Source: Neodiprion pinetum (lineage: Eukaryota > Arthropoda > Insecta > Hymenoptera > Diprionidae). From it: 64,000 nt of DNA. Positions 35,301-50,300 of this stretch are shown here, one piece after another. The stretch covers positions 24,499,598 to 24,563,597 of the forward strand of contig NC_060235.2 in the NCBI RefSeq assembly GCF_021155775.2. The letters are read 5' to 3'. The position numbers and the translations under genes are program-made. The notes beneath the pieces were generated by a model. It saw nothing but the letters and a program-made list of their open reading frames with translations, was not told where the DNA came from and made no database searches. Position 1 is the stretch's first letter, and every line of letters starts with the position of its first letter.

Positions 35301-38300
35301 TGAGTCTGAAAGAAGTGGTAGAGTTCACGGAGTCTCTGATATGAAATCTCGTTTCACGCCTATATAGGATGAAAAATATTGTTCGCATCACGGGCGTAAC
35401 ACTTTATGCCCTTGGTATGAAAATAGCTATTTTCTCCGATCCCTTCGAAAACGCGTAATTTCATGCATGTAAATCATGCGCAAAGTAGCGCGTTTCAGGC
35501 CAATTCGGAATCGGGCAGACACGAACTTTCCGCCCAGCTAAACCAAAGCAAATACGGCGCCTCTTCGCGTAACAAATACGTGCTATCAGTTGGTGTCATG
35601 TCAATAATTGAACTAAGAAATATATTTTATAAAACATTAAACCATACATTTCTCCCTGTATACATAAATAAATCAATGGCACTGATGTTTCTTTTGAGTA
35701 CTTTGCTTTTCAAAAGAGTCGGGCAAACAATATCGTGTGTAACATGGGTGGAATGCGATTTTGACTCTCGTTTCGTTTGTGCAGCTAGCTTCACACTCCT
35801 CAAAATCACCTCCTTTCTGCCCTTGATACATAATGTACCAATTTAATTGGATTATGTACCGCATAACGTTTTACATCTATTTTCATCATTTTTGCACAAT
35901 ATTTATAATTTATTCTGTTCCTTCTGTTCCTTGTTTAGTAATTCACGATGAAGTATTTCATGATCCAATGCGGTGCCAGAAATTTCCTTTCCCTGGAGGA
36001 AAGCCACTTAACATCAGAAGAGGCCCTGGAAGGCCACGAAAAGAGAGACCACTCGTACGAGGAGTACGGAATCGACCCTTTGGCAGAGGGATGACTAGAG
36101 GCAAGGGGTAAGAAACTGACTGAAAAATCCAAATTTATAATTTTTAAAGTATTGAATTCGTTTCACAATATTAGTGATGATTGAATTCAAGGTAGTACTT
36201 ACCGACTCATCCAGAACAGAGACTTTCTGAAATTTATGAGTAGGTTATTTCAAACTTTTTCGAGTTTGAGATCCTGGCATAATAAAAGTAAGTTTTAATT
36301 TTCCAAGTCTCCTATGTCCAAAAACGGCTGTAAGAAAAAATTTTTAAAGGCGGTACAATTTGATTTTGTATTTATTATCCAACTGAAATAGCATTACATA
36401 CAACTTCAATATATTGAGATGTATTGCCATACATCCAACTGTCGTATTATTGAAAAAATGATACTCCTGATTTGCTAATATTCCACAGTTTTGATGCTTC
36501 AAAACCTAATAACAAGACAATATCATCAACAAGACAAGATTTGATTGAAAGGTCGAAATTCTACGCTAACAAGATTAGAATGTCCAATTTTATAAATTGG
36601 TTTACCTATTATTTCACTTTGTTTCATGCAATTGATTCTATGCTACTGGATACTCGTTCTACAAATATCCTCTAGTGCTGTATTTAATATAATAATTTTT
36701 TAACCCTTTGAGCTTTAGGAAAATTCAATTTTTCAAACTGTGACTTTGATTGCTGATTCCATTTACTGTTGCAGGTTTGGGTATATGCGCGGAATACCAC
36801 GCCGTACAAAAAGCAAAGACGACGACACTCATTCAGAATCTCCAAGCCCGTTACGTAATATAGAGGACCCTTTAGGTGATGGAGAAGGATCTAGCATGGA
36901 CCGATCAATGCCAGCACCCGAAGAACCACCATATTTTCCAGAACAATGGTAAGCATGTAGAATTTATGTTGATATTAACTCATTGATAGAAAAATTTGAT
37001 TGTATTGTTCATTTTTGAGGGATAAAATTTAATAGTTTCATTGACAGTTCGTATTAAAATAAAACACACTGAATTCTGTGGTGTCACAAAGTTTTACAAC
37101 TGTGGTGCACCGATAGCATGGATTCGGATAAATAAACAAAGTCTTTTCAAGAAGAGTTCGTACGCTTTGGATCAACAAAGTTGAATTTAGTAAGGGTAAC
37201 GCAACAAAATATTGGAACAAAAGAACTATTTTGAAATTTTTCTAGTGTCTGAGAGCCTTAAATTTTCAAAAAATGAGTATGCTTGATATAATTCTGGTTT
37301 ATTGAATCTCAGACAATCTTAAAGTTGAGTGAAATAACGATTTATTCTGAATATGAATTCTTGCAGTAACGTTACTAATTTCAATCACATTAGGATCATT
37401 GATTCAAACGTAATTTTACCAGGTGAAACGTTCTCTGCTATGATTTATCATTCTGTCCTTCTCTTGATGTTAGGGTTATTAAGTTTCCAAATTTCGAGAC
37501 TTAAAATTTTCGGGACTTCAGCTCATTCTTTCATCTCTTCATTTGTGATGTACCAGTGGTTCCTCGCAAATAATAGGAGAAACTAACTGTGGTATACGAG
37601 TGTGTGAGAAACATTAGAACGATGTAATGGGCTAAAATCTTTGAATATATTATTCTCTTCTAAATTGAACTGAAATTTAATGACAAAGACACTGTAGACT
37701 GCCACTGTCTATAATGTGTCACAATCATTGGCTTTTCAGTGTTAACCTTAAACATAGACTTTATTTCAGCGCACGTAAAGCACTTTTTTTTTTTACCTAC
37801 TGTAAATATCTTGTACCTCGTACCACAAAAACACGAAACGGTGCTTGAAACTCTGTTTACGTAAATGTCAAACATTTTAAAATTCTTTTTTACCATATCC
37901 AGGCAACACACTTCATATACAGTATATGTAATATAAGTCAATTCTTCAGTGAACTATCTGAATTAATTATACAGTTCAAAATGTACACATTTTTTATGTA
38001 TATTTTACATATTTCAGAATATACGTATTTTGGCCAGTGGTTTAGTCGAATATTATACATAATTTGTATATATTATTTATAAATATACATGTATCACATG
38101 CTTATATTGTATGAGCATCAACAAATTTTTCATAAAATATTATCATTCAGGCCCGGAAAAGTGTGTTCATTGTGCAATTTGGGCGAACGAAGTCAGCTAG
38201 GGCAGGGTGAGCTACTACGATTGTCCTGCCCTGAGGGATTTAATCTAGAGAAAAAAGTGATCAAAGAAGAAGTTTCCGAAACATTGTTAGACATATCTTC

Positions 38301-41300
38301 AACTGGAGATAAAAGTCCTCGAGCAGGTGGCTCTGGAGCTGTTACATGTCGCCGGCAAAAAAGTCTGGCCAAATGCAGGTAATACATTTTTAAAGAGTGG
38401 TTTGCTGAATTATTGTAGGTTCTTTGTTATCCAATTTAGTTGTTACCATTGTTTTTGACATAGCTTGTACTAAATTCAATCTTTGCATTCTCTTAAGTAT
38501 TTTAATTGTGATTTTGAACTTATGAAAGCATCTCAGCCTGTGATAAGGATAAAAAAAAAGATTTTAAAAATCATGGAGACAAGTGATTGATGAATGATAA
38601 TTGTTAATTAATAAAATTATTGTGTTATTAATTTCTAATTGAAAAATGTGACTTTTATCACTGTACTGCAGAACCTTATCAGAAACACGAGAGTAATATT
38701 TAGATCTAGGAGAATAGCTCTGTTCACTCGGAATAATAATTTCAATCAATTATTATCAATCATTGACAGTAACTTAGTGTTTTGTTTTCTTGCTAGAGTT
38801 TCATTTCATTTACAGACAGGGTGGCGACTGAACCGCCAAATTAGGGAAATTAGGGAATTTTTAAACTCTGAGTAACTAAGAGAAATATTGTAAAGATATT
38901 TTTGTTTTGTTTGTAGAAATACTTCCAGTTTCATTAATAATAATTATTGACAAATTAAATATCAATTCGTTTGAGAATGAATGTATAATTTTCAGATTTA
39001 CATTTTGATGTAACATCCGATTAATTTTATTACACCATTCTCGACAAGTTACCTTAAACAGCATTTACAGATTGTATTCCCTCATCAATTTACAAAATAT
39101 ATCTATGGTGGGATGTATTTCAATAAAATTGATCGTGATGCCACATAACAAAGTAGGATTCTTTTTCAAAATACCATTTTGCAAATAATGTAAATAACAT
39201 GTACTATTTTTTTTTTGTTTCATATATTACAATTAAAATTTTCTCCAACAGAAAAAAAAAAAATTGTATTTTTTATATCCACATATGGAAGCCTATTCAA
39301 CGTAATGCCGAAGTATAAGTACTTTTACCCCGTTTTTGTCCTACATGAAAAACTGGTTTAAATGCACAGAATAAGATTGTCAAACTCCTTGTTAAGATAG
39401 TATATTTCACTTCCTGAGTTATCTTGTGTAACCGTCTCTGCAAATCAGTTTAACATAACAATAATTAAAATGTACTTGATGTTATAAGCAACTAATAAAT
39501 TTTTTCATTTAGAAACCCTAGTCTTACAAACTTCACGGAACCCGTGGAGGAGTTGAGCATAGTTGGATACGCAGACGAACCAGAAATTGGAACGATATTC
39601 GAATCTACCAGACACTTCTACATTCATCATTCGTGTGCTCTTTGGTCAATTAGCAATCAGGAGTTGATTGCCGAAATTGTAAGCCGAGCGGTGGTCTTGG
39701 GCTCTTCACGCCGTTGTGCTTACTGTTCGCATTACGGGGCTAGCATTCCTTGCAAGGTCATATTTTTCATTTAATATTCTCAGTTCCCCGCGTTTCCGCA
39801 CTGAGTTTCACGTCAATCACACACGGAAAAGGTGCAATTTGTCTTGAATGCCGCCACTCATTATTTCGAATGTTTTCCAACGTATCAGAACTTCAAGCTT
39901 TAAGTATTCACAAATTACATTGATCCAGCGCAGTTTAAATCGCGATTGCCCGAAAAAAGCTTAAAATCCTTACATGACTGGGAAACTATCAAAGATATTG
40001 AGATACTCATAACTTCAAAATTTTTGTATACATCGAGGTTGCATGAAAAGCATCGTCTGTATTCTTCTTGGTATAATTTGAAATCCGATAAGCTTTTTGC
40101 TACCTATAAAGTCAAATAACTGTACCACAATATTATACGATACTGAATCTATAATATACGTCAACTTGAATTCAATATTTAACATTATTATAATTTATGA
40201 ATGAATAATTATATTTACCAAATGATTATTGTGTTGAATAGGTGGGATCATGCAATCGTTATTTTCATTTGCCGTGTGCTGCAGCATCTGGTTGTTTTCA
40301 AGATATCAAGACATTTACTCTATTCTGTAGTCAACATTTAGGCCAAGTTCCTCTGCTGTGTAAGTATTAGTTTGTTTGAAATACTACTGACAATGTGTGT
40401 AAAAGTAATCTCACAATTCTATATCTATATATATCAATTCTATATTGAATCGTTGCATCATATTTTATTTTTCCAGCAAATGGTGACGTGAGTTGTATGC
40501 ACTGTTATGGCATGGGAGACGTTTCGAACCTAGTAATGTGCTCCATCTGTGGGCGTCATTATCATGGAAGTTGCGTCGGACTTGCCCTTTTACCAGGAGT
40601 TCGCGCAGGTTGGCAATGTGCAGGGTGCCGTATTTGTCAAGTGTGCAGGCAGCCAGAGGAGGCATCTAAAGTCATGTTGTGCGAACAATGCGACAAAGCA
40701 TATCACCCTGGTTGTCTTCGGCCAATAGTTACTTCAATCCCAAAATATGGTTGGAAATGTAAATGCTGTCGAGTATGCACTGATTGTGGATCACGCACAC
40801 CAGGTGCCGGTCTGTCGTCTCGGTGGCATGCTCATTATACAGTATGTGATTCCTGTTATCAGCAGCGCAACAAAGGTTTTTCTTGTCCGCTTTGTCGAAG
40901 AGCTTACCGTGCGGCGGCCTACAGAGAAATGGTTCAATGCAGTTCGTGCAAAAAATTTGTTCACGGCACATGTGATCCTGACGCTGATCCCACAACTTAT
41001 CATCATCGTAAAGAGGCCAAGCCCGAGTACGAATACGTATGTTTACAGTGCAACCGCATGGCCCTTGTTAAACGTAAGGACAACACTGATGATTACGGAG
41101 GTGATTCGAGCGTCACTGCCTCTCAAGAGAGTCTCTGTGGCGATGGAGATTCTTCAGAATTTGATTATCCAGGAGTATCAGAGGATGCGTTGTACTCTAT
41201 TGGTTTGGGCAAAGGGAAGCCATTCTGTGCATCTAAAATTGCTAAAAAAAGACTCGGTTTCGGAAGCGGAGTAATTGGTCGGCCAAAAGGAGTTGGAAAG

Positions 41301-44300
41301 TTGAGCTTTCAAAAACGTCAAAAAGTCACCGAATTCGGACGTAAAAGAGGTCCCAAGGCGAAAATGCGTGGAATTTTTGGAGTGCCTGGATTGGGGTTAC
41401 AGGTGAGCTTTCTTACTGCAATCATGACCAGTCAAATTTTTTTAAACTTGTGCAATTCATTTTATCAATGCATGAAGCATTATAACATGCTAATATTAGC
41501 TCTTCGGTCGAAGGTTCACTAGTTATGTAATTTTTGAATTTTGATCATTTGAATGATGTATTTTTGAATTCCACTCTGCGGGAAAGAATTTTGTACTGAC
41601 AATTAGTAAAATGGATTACAAAGCAAGTAGTTCACATTTATGTCACATTTGTCATGTCTCCTGCCTAGTCTGCATCTACGTAGCAATCAATAATTTCTGA
41701 ATTTTCACACTCGTGTACGTCAGTTGTAAGTCTTTTGTTTCAACCAAATAAATTTAATGGTAATTCCGGGATAATCGCTTATTTTACCTAGATCATAGAT
41801 TCGATAATAGACTTTTTTATATGTGGAGTTTTTGTTATGTTCTTACAGCGAATCAATAAATTATCAACAAATATCAAAATATAAACAGTCTTCTTTCCGT
41901 CAAGCAGTACATATAAACAGTAATCATAGTTGCTTCTCTTAAATCTAAAATTTTTCAAAAACTCATCAAGACATTAGTACCAAGCTCTGGGACTTTCTTA
42001 CAGACTGTACAAAGCTTTACAAATCCTACTTAGCACTCAAAAACATCAGATTTAGCTTTAATTGAATAAACGTTCGTGACTACCGTAGTCGTCGATAAAA
42101 GAAACGAAGCATTTTTCACCTTTTTAAACCAGTTGTCGCAAAAGGTCCACATACATCCGTATGAATTATTTCCAAAAAATCCCTGGTTCGATTTCTATTA
42201 CTTTCAAATGGAATATTACTCATTTTCTTTTCTATACACGTCTTACATTTCATGTATTCATTCTAGTTAAGCCCCCTTCTTACTAATCTACTGCCGTGAA
42301 TCTGCTGCTTGTATTATAGATTTTTATTAATTTGCTTCTAGCAACAACAGTACTATAATTTTGAACTTTTGTTTGATTAATTAAATTTGATTTCATATCT
42401 TTTACAAAGAATAAATTTATCATTTCAATTTCTACTTTTTTTTATCGAAAGCTTGAAAATAACTGATAACAGTGCCAACTTTTTATTGCTTTTAGCACTC
42501 TGCCATTACCAAGAAATATATCTGTAGGTTTATTTAATTCAATATAATTACTATAAAATTTATCACGATTAACAATATGATGCGTACATCCGCTATCTAC
42601 TACCCAGTTTATTTTAGTACCGTCATTAGTATTTGTCTGACTATTTACCGCATTACATTCTATAATTATAATCCACGCCCTCAGGCTCGATTTATTTGAA
42701 TCATAATATTGACAACTGCTTGTATCTCAATATTCTTCTGCTTGACAACCTTGACAGCTTCGACCTCTGTTATGTGTTCCTCTGTTGTACGTTTCCCAGC
42801 TGCCTCTTCAGCCATGTATTGATGACCGTTTACCATGCTTCCACAAGTTACCACAGCTTTCCGTCACCTGCAGCAAATCTTTCTCGAAATATCAAGCTTT
42901 TTCACGTGCGAAACATTTTTGATTTTGTTTTTTGAAGTTTTGTCTATACTCTGTTAAAAACTCATTTGATCGCGTGCTTGCGGTTTTACTTGTCTTTCAC
43001 TTTCATCATCTGTATTTTGCTTTTCACATATTCCACCATTAGTTTTCTTCCTCCAGCGCACCTACCAAGTCTCCAATATGGCTGTATGATTCAGGCAATG
43101 TATTCAGCATGTAGTTTAACTTCTCCTTCTCTGACACTGTAGCACCGGCATTTTTGAATGCGTTTTCGGGTTTTTCAAAATCACAAAAAAATGTTACGGA
43201 ATCACTACAGTCTTTGAGTTGTATTCTTTCCAGTCTGTTTCTAAAAACGATTTGCAACGCCGTTGATTCATTTAAGTATAGCTCGTCAAATTTTTGTTTA
43301 ATGTATGCTGTTTCTTTGTTACTCATGAACTCTCATTGTTTATTCGAGATCGCACTGTATATGTAGTTCATCACTTTCAAGTAATTATCTTCCCAATCAG
43401 TTGAGTCTGTTACAGTTCTTCTTGTTATCACTAGATCACATTGTTTTCATCTTTAAGTATATTATAAGGCGTTTTTCGCACATCGCGTAATTTTCTCCAC
43501 TGATCACAAGTATGAACACTTTGCTGGACATTTTCGTGAATTCGATGTATACAACAGAGATAACGCGATTGTTCTTGAATGCTTCTGCGTATGCGAGAAC
43601 ATTCTCACCCTTTTTTCTCACTTTCCATCACTTTTAAACCACTTTAATCCAGAACTACGGTCTGCTACCATGCTATAATTTTAGGATCAAACAAGAGACT
43701 CGTGTGTATATTTGTAATTGATAATATAATTGTTGAACAAAATAGTGACTTCTGTGAACATTTACATTTCTATCTTCAAACTTCTGCCCTCTGATACCTA
43801 TTTTACAGGTGTCGCCACTTACAAATATAATATAAGTGTATACACATGCACTTAATAGCCCTAATTATTAACTTTGTCAACACTGATCTGCCAATTCGGT
43901 ATTTTTGTATTGATAAATTATCTTTTTTTTTTCAGCGACCAATATCTGATTCGTACTCAAAATTAGAAGAAGAGCCAGGTGTTGAGAATAGATTGGTTTT
44001 GTGCTCGGCAAAAGACAAATTTGTTCTTACCCAAGACATTTGTGTAATGTGTGGAGCAATCGGAACAGATCAGGAGGGTTGTCTAATCGCTTGCGCACAA
44101 TGTGGTCAGTGCTATCATCCATATTGTGTTAATGTAAAGGTGACTAAAATCATTCTGCAAAAAGGGTGGCGATGTCTTGACTGTACAGTGTGCGAAGGCT
44201 GTGGGGAAAGAAATGATGAAGCCCGGTTGATACTTTGTGACGATTGTGATATCAGCTATCATATATACTGTATGGATCCACCACTTGACTATGTGCCGGA

Positions 44301-47300
44301 CGGGACATGGAAGTGCAAATGGTGTGCACAATGCCAGACATGTGGATCGAATGATCCTGGATTCAACAGCGATTGGCAAAAAAGTTTCACACAGTGTGGG
44401 CCTTGTGCCTCACATACAGCATGTGCATCTTGTCAAGAACCATACAATGAAGGGGAGCTGATAATTCAATGCGTCCAATGTGAAAGGTGGCTTCATTGTG
44501 CATGCGATTCTATCAAGACGGAGGTTGATGCTGAAAAATGTGCCGAAGAAGGTTACAATTGCGTACTCTGTCGTCCCAGAGATGTTCCCCCACCTCACAT
44601 CTTATGCAATTTACCAAAACCCCTTCCACATAAATATCCTCGGTCACCTCCACCGGTAGCTCGAAGTCCTGAATTGCACAAACCGTCTCCTCAGCAATAT
44701 TTAGTAGACGGTGTTTATCTGTCAGAAGCTGGTATGCATCACATCAAATCATTAACTGTTGAGCAACAACAAACAAGAAAGAAGAGGAGGAAGATCTTAC
44801 CGCTTTTAGATAAAGAAGCTGGTATAATGGCTACTATTGAATCTGTAGTAGCTGGTGGCAGTCTTGACAATTCCCTTGAAGATAACGGGAAGTTAGATTT
44901 AATAGACGTAAAAGAGGAGCCGATTGAGGTTCTCAAGGAGGGTATGGTATGGACACCGCGTGGTGACCAACCGCCACCAGAAGGTTTTAGCATTTATACC
45001 ACAGAGAATGGTGTCACAGTTTTGAGGCGGAAACGGCAGCGAAATTTACAAAAACTCGGGATCGGTGGATTTGTTGTAAGATTACGTGGAACTCGTAAGG
45101 ATAAGGAGGAAGAAGGAGATGGAGAGAAAACGTCTGACGGATTACTAGGAATTGCTGAGGATAAGCCACGTAAAAAACCACAGCGCAGAAAACCGAAGCC
45201 AAAACTTTCGGAGTGTTTTCCACTTTACATGCAGGAAGCTTTTTTTGGAAAAGATCTCTTGGATACCATTAAAGACAAAGATATCGAAAGTAGCAGTGAC
45301 TCTGATACAGAACGTAATGTTGCAAGCAATGCTGATACCATTCAACTCTCGCAGGATGAACTAAAAGCAATTGAGCAAGTCAAGACTAAGCAGGAAAAAG
45401 AGGACGAAAAATTTCTCCATGGGCAATCCATCAAACGAGAAGAAGCATTGGAAGATGAAGGTAGCGATGGTGAAGCTCTCGGTGATATCCTCCCTATTTC
45501 AGGAGATCTACTTGACAGTGAACTTGTAAATACTATAATGAATGAACCAGATGAAGACTTGGCCAAAGCTAGCGAGGCACTGGAGGACTTACAAGATACG
45601 CCTGGACCAAATAAAGATGAACTCACTGACATACTCAGCCCGCACTTCAACTTGGAATCAATGGTCAGGGACACTGGTAAGACATTGAGCATGTCACAAT
45701 ATGATATCTTATATTAAAAATTAAATACTCTGGATTCGGTTGACTTTGCACCTTAGGATAAGAGTGAAGATTGTGCAGTTAACTGTAGCCCACACACTGT
45801 CATACCCATCAGAAGCTAGTAGCGCACTGAGACAGAATGTTGATTAGTAGTAGGAAAGTAAAAAAGTATTACAAGGGAAGGGGGTGTGAGTGGGAATTCG
45901 GGAGTACATATGGTGGGGAGAAAGTTCAAACGTGCGGTTTATCGGCATGTAGTTAACCGATGTCCAGTGTAGCTCAACAAATGTGTTACCGGGGTATACA
46001 TGAATAAGTAGAAAGCTGAAAAAGTGAATGAATTTTTGGAATTTATATCTCAACTATGAATTATGCAATGTGATTTGGATTAATTTTTTTTCAAAAGTAT
46101 ATAGATTGAGCTTCATTCACATATTTTGTTCATTTAAATCAATTGATAGGAAGCATTGTTATTGACAATAACGTTATCTGATTGATTCTGCAACAATTTT
46201 CATTGCCCACAATATCACAAAAACGATAGCTAGACCAATTTACTTCAAATCTGCAGATGTTACTCTTAAATAGTTTATCCTCTGCGCCGTGATCCAAATT
46301 TTTCTTCTGTCTTATTAATAAAATGACTATCAATTGAAAACTGACAATTTAATTAACAAAAAAAAGTGGATTCGTGGCAAAAAAGAAAGACTATCTGAGA
46401 ATACTATCTTCAAATTTGAGGTAATTCGGTTGAGCTGTTTTTGATATATCAAGGGCAGCGCCAATCATATTGCCTGAGCGAAATTAAAAATTCTTCATTC
46501 AAACAAAGAAAAATATATAAATAAATCTTAATCTACATGTTTTTGAATAAAACAAATCCTATTCAAGTTCAATAATCGGTTTTTGAGCTATAAATTCTCA
46601 AAATCTTTCCACTTGTTCAGACATCTACTCATACATATCCTGTGAAATTACGAGTACACACAAATTTGAAAACAATCTTGTTCGCCAATACAGTATGGTA
46701 TTTAAAATTTAAGGTCTGCCAAATATGGACAGCAGAGACGTTGAAGAAATATTTAAAGGAGTACTAACGGATGAATCACAAGAGTCTCAAGAATCATCTG
46801 TTTTTCCGACACAAACGCAAGCTTCGCATCCGCCTTCTTCTTCAACTCCATTAGTATCACCTTCACTGCATCCAGGTAAGTAATATTTATAAATGTTACT
46901 TGGAAATTTAAGTATAATATGTGGGGTATTCTATATCAACTTGACCAGGTACTGCACTCATATTATTTGTTTTTCTCTAACTTTTGGATGTAGTTGGACT
47001 TCAATAGCAACTAAATTAATTGTAATACCTACCAGCAATGACTGTCGAAAATCGTGAATAAACGCCTCAACTGTAAAATTTAGTATAAACACCAAAAATA
47101 CTTCGTTACATTTCAATCATTTTTGCACAAGATCCATGGTGCCAAACGATCTTCCGCTAGTCGTTTAGACACTTGGAGTAAATGTTATTGAACCAAAGTG
47201 TGTAAAATATTTTACTTTGTTACAAGTGCAGGAAGTGAATGAATTCCAATGAGTGGGAAGTTTGCAGCGTGAGTCGCCAAGGCGAGTGCACTTGTAAAAA

Positions 47301-50300
47301 AAAGTTTGATTTGAGAAACAAGGAAGGTGTCCCTGACAGCGTGTAAAATTGGGTTTAGGTAACTTATGCTCAATCACACCTTATGCAAAATTGAGTTATT
47401 CAAAAGTGCGATGTACCTAAGAAAGCCCTGCTGAAAATGAAAATCCATCATTTTTGGTACTTTTTCCAACTTTTACAGTTAAGACGTTTTTTGAAGATTT
47501 TTGACAGCCATCTGCTCATAGGGGATTTTTCAGAAAAATGTAACAAAATAAATTTAGGTGATTTATTATTTCCTACTACACCCACAAATCATTTCGTAAT
47601 AAACAAATAAAATGAGGACCACGATTGAAACTTCAAGTAAATGAACCGTGAATTGGAGTTACTGATGCAAATGTTTAAGCATTCATATCTGTACAAGTAA
47701 AAGTGCATACTATGCAAAACTCAGGCATTGTTTTATCAAGTACAGGCGGGATTACGCTGCGTTCGAATAACGGATATGGTTTTTTTTCGCTATAAATCAT
47801 ATCTATTTAACGAATGGTATTTTTCAATTTGTAATGGTTGACTAATATTCCTCCATTTACTAGATAACTATTTTCAATGTTAACATCTATTTACACAAAA
47901 GTTTACCAATATGTCATTACAGGCTTGAGTTTGAATAGGCCACAGGTGCCTGGTACATTACCTTCAGTTGGGCAGTCCAATTTGAATTCACCAATGAGTT
48001 TTCCACCGCCATCTCCATACCATTCGGAGTACAGCAAGTGAGGATTTATTACTACTTTACTACACTCCTATTCTCACATTACACTGTTTTGATAATCTTT
48101 AAGTTCATTTCTTCTAAATTCAATGAATTTCGTTTGCCTACTATAATTTTATGCAGATTCAACATGATTAGTGTATCTCTTACCACCCTCTGGAATTTCA
48201 GAACTGATTTAATTATCAATAACAGTCCTACAACTAGTGAACAGTAAATAAACTTAATCATTATTAAAGTTTTTTCTTATTGCATTGGGTCTTGAAGCAG
48301 CAAGTTTTGAAATAATAGTGGCGGTTAAACGACAAAATGGCCTGATTTCACCACGCTTTACAGTATTCTCATATCTTATCTCTAAACAATTTGACAGTAG
48401 TCCGCAATTCAGTCCCGCATTTTCGGAACCGCCTAGTCCATGGTTGAATCCAGAAGAAGAAGGCACAGTGGCTGCTACTGGAAGTAGCACTGCTATAACG
48501 TACAATCAACGCAGCAACCTTAAAATGGAAGCTGATGAAGCTCTTGGAAGTAGTGCAACTATATCGGCAGTTCTATATGCAAATATGAATCACCCTGAAT
48601 GGAAAACCGAATATCCAGGTAAAATCTACAGCCGGTCCAAAATCATTAAAACTTGAATTCCGTTGCGAGTTTACGACTTTAATTACAAAAACTTATGGAT
48701 AATTGTACGTTATTGATGTCAAATTTATGTCACTGTTCTCGTCCCTCTTGTTGGATCACTGTATTTTGACCACTAATGTTTCAAGCGCTGATTTTATTTC
48801 CATATGGAAGCTCCAAGAGTAAGAAGTTTAGGAGGCCCTGCCTTAAGTATTGTTAATTACTACTATCAGCGTACTATTAATGAAAGTACCATGTTCGTAT
48901 TTTCTGGAGTGAATTAACGTGGTGAGAACATTCTTCAAAACATTACTATACCAAAGCTTTGAAGAATTGTTACAGTGTATACTATAATTACAGAAGTCAC
49001 CCGCAAATTAATTGAAATAATCATCAACGCTTAAGACATAAAATGACTTACTAACAAACTAATAGGCTTGTTTAATTCCGCTTGAAAAATACGCATCTAT
49101 GGATAAGCAGTCAGCAGATTTTAGTTCGATCCAGATGCTTTCCATTAGTTTCTGTGATTCTCATTAATGCGATTAGCTTCTAAATTTTACTATTTGTATG
49201 TAAGCGAATTGTAAACTTCTTTTGTGTCTCAAGTATCAAATTCAAATAGGGTTCCAGATTCTTATGAAACATTATTTGTAATAATTTGATGACTATTCCA
49301 TGTTACAGCTTGGTCCGAGCGTTGCAAGCAGATACTGAAACGATGGCGAGCTTTGACTAATGATCAAAAAGCTCCCTACTTGAATCAGGCTCGAGATAAT
49401 CGAGCTGCAATTCGCATGAAGAAAACACAACAGGTATGAAAATTACACTAAATGAATACCAAATAATATGAAACAAACGGTAAAATTTCTTGAAATCTTA
49501 CTCCAATAAGTTGTGTCCATTTATCAGCGTGTCTCGTGCTAACATAAAAGTGAGACTAACAGCTAGTCTATTGTGCTATGTTTGCTCCATTTAGTAATAT
49601 TTAATGTAATTAATATCTCGTATTTTTCGTGAGCTAATTATATAGCGAAATATTATTAGAACTTCACACCCTGCTACCAAAACTGAACACTCTTCATTGA
49701 CAAGTAGGATTTTTCTTATTATGTTTATGAAATTTGTTAACAGTGGGAAATAATAGAAATGCATAAAAATTGTTCGGGATACATAACGAAAACAATTTGG
49801 TACCACCTGTTTTTAGTGACTGCTTACCTATTTCACACAATGTTGACAACATGATTAAGGTGATTTTTCAACTCAGATTTTGTTTTGCGGGTTTCTTAGC
49901 AGGGTCCTGTATTTATGTGTATGTGAAGCATTCCACGTCAACCAGACTACTTTTTGGCCTCATGATCATCGATTTTTGTGAAATTGATTCATATTGTAAA
50001 GATATGTTGAAGCTCCAAAAACCGTCCACCACATTCACTCATAAACGGTTCGCCAACGAGGTATCAAGTTATGAATTTACCACACCTGCTTTTTAGGTAT
50101 GCTCGTAAAGCATAGTGTCTATTGTGTTACTCTTCATGAAAAACGTCACTTCGAAAAAAAGAAAAAAATTCTTCGAATTGGAAACATGTTCCATAACTCA
50201 TACAACGGTTTTCTAGCATTAGAGTTGAATGAGGATGATCCATGAAACTTTCCAAGCATCTATCACTATCAGTTATCGAAAGGCGAGTTTTTGATTCTAC

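Noticed and set aside
35463..35846. 127-codon ORF in intron 1 of the KMT2C-like gene
   Set aside because: No recognisable domain or signal, uneven composition, and it runs into the acceptor region of the next exon. Splice phase of the flanking exons closes without it.
40747..41274. 175-codon ORF in another frame over the PHD2-4 exon
   Set aside because: It overlaps the Cys-rich PHD exon in a different frame, has no domain of its own, and begins inside the exon. The Cys/His pattern in the main frame explains the sequence. It is a shadow ORF.
45342..45692. 116-codon minus-strand Ser-rich ORF
   Set aside because: It is antisense to the acidic Glu/Asp-rich part of the KMT2C-like exon. Reverse complement of GAA/GAT-rich codons gives Ser/Phe-rich translations, so this is an expected shadow.
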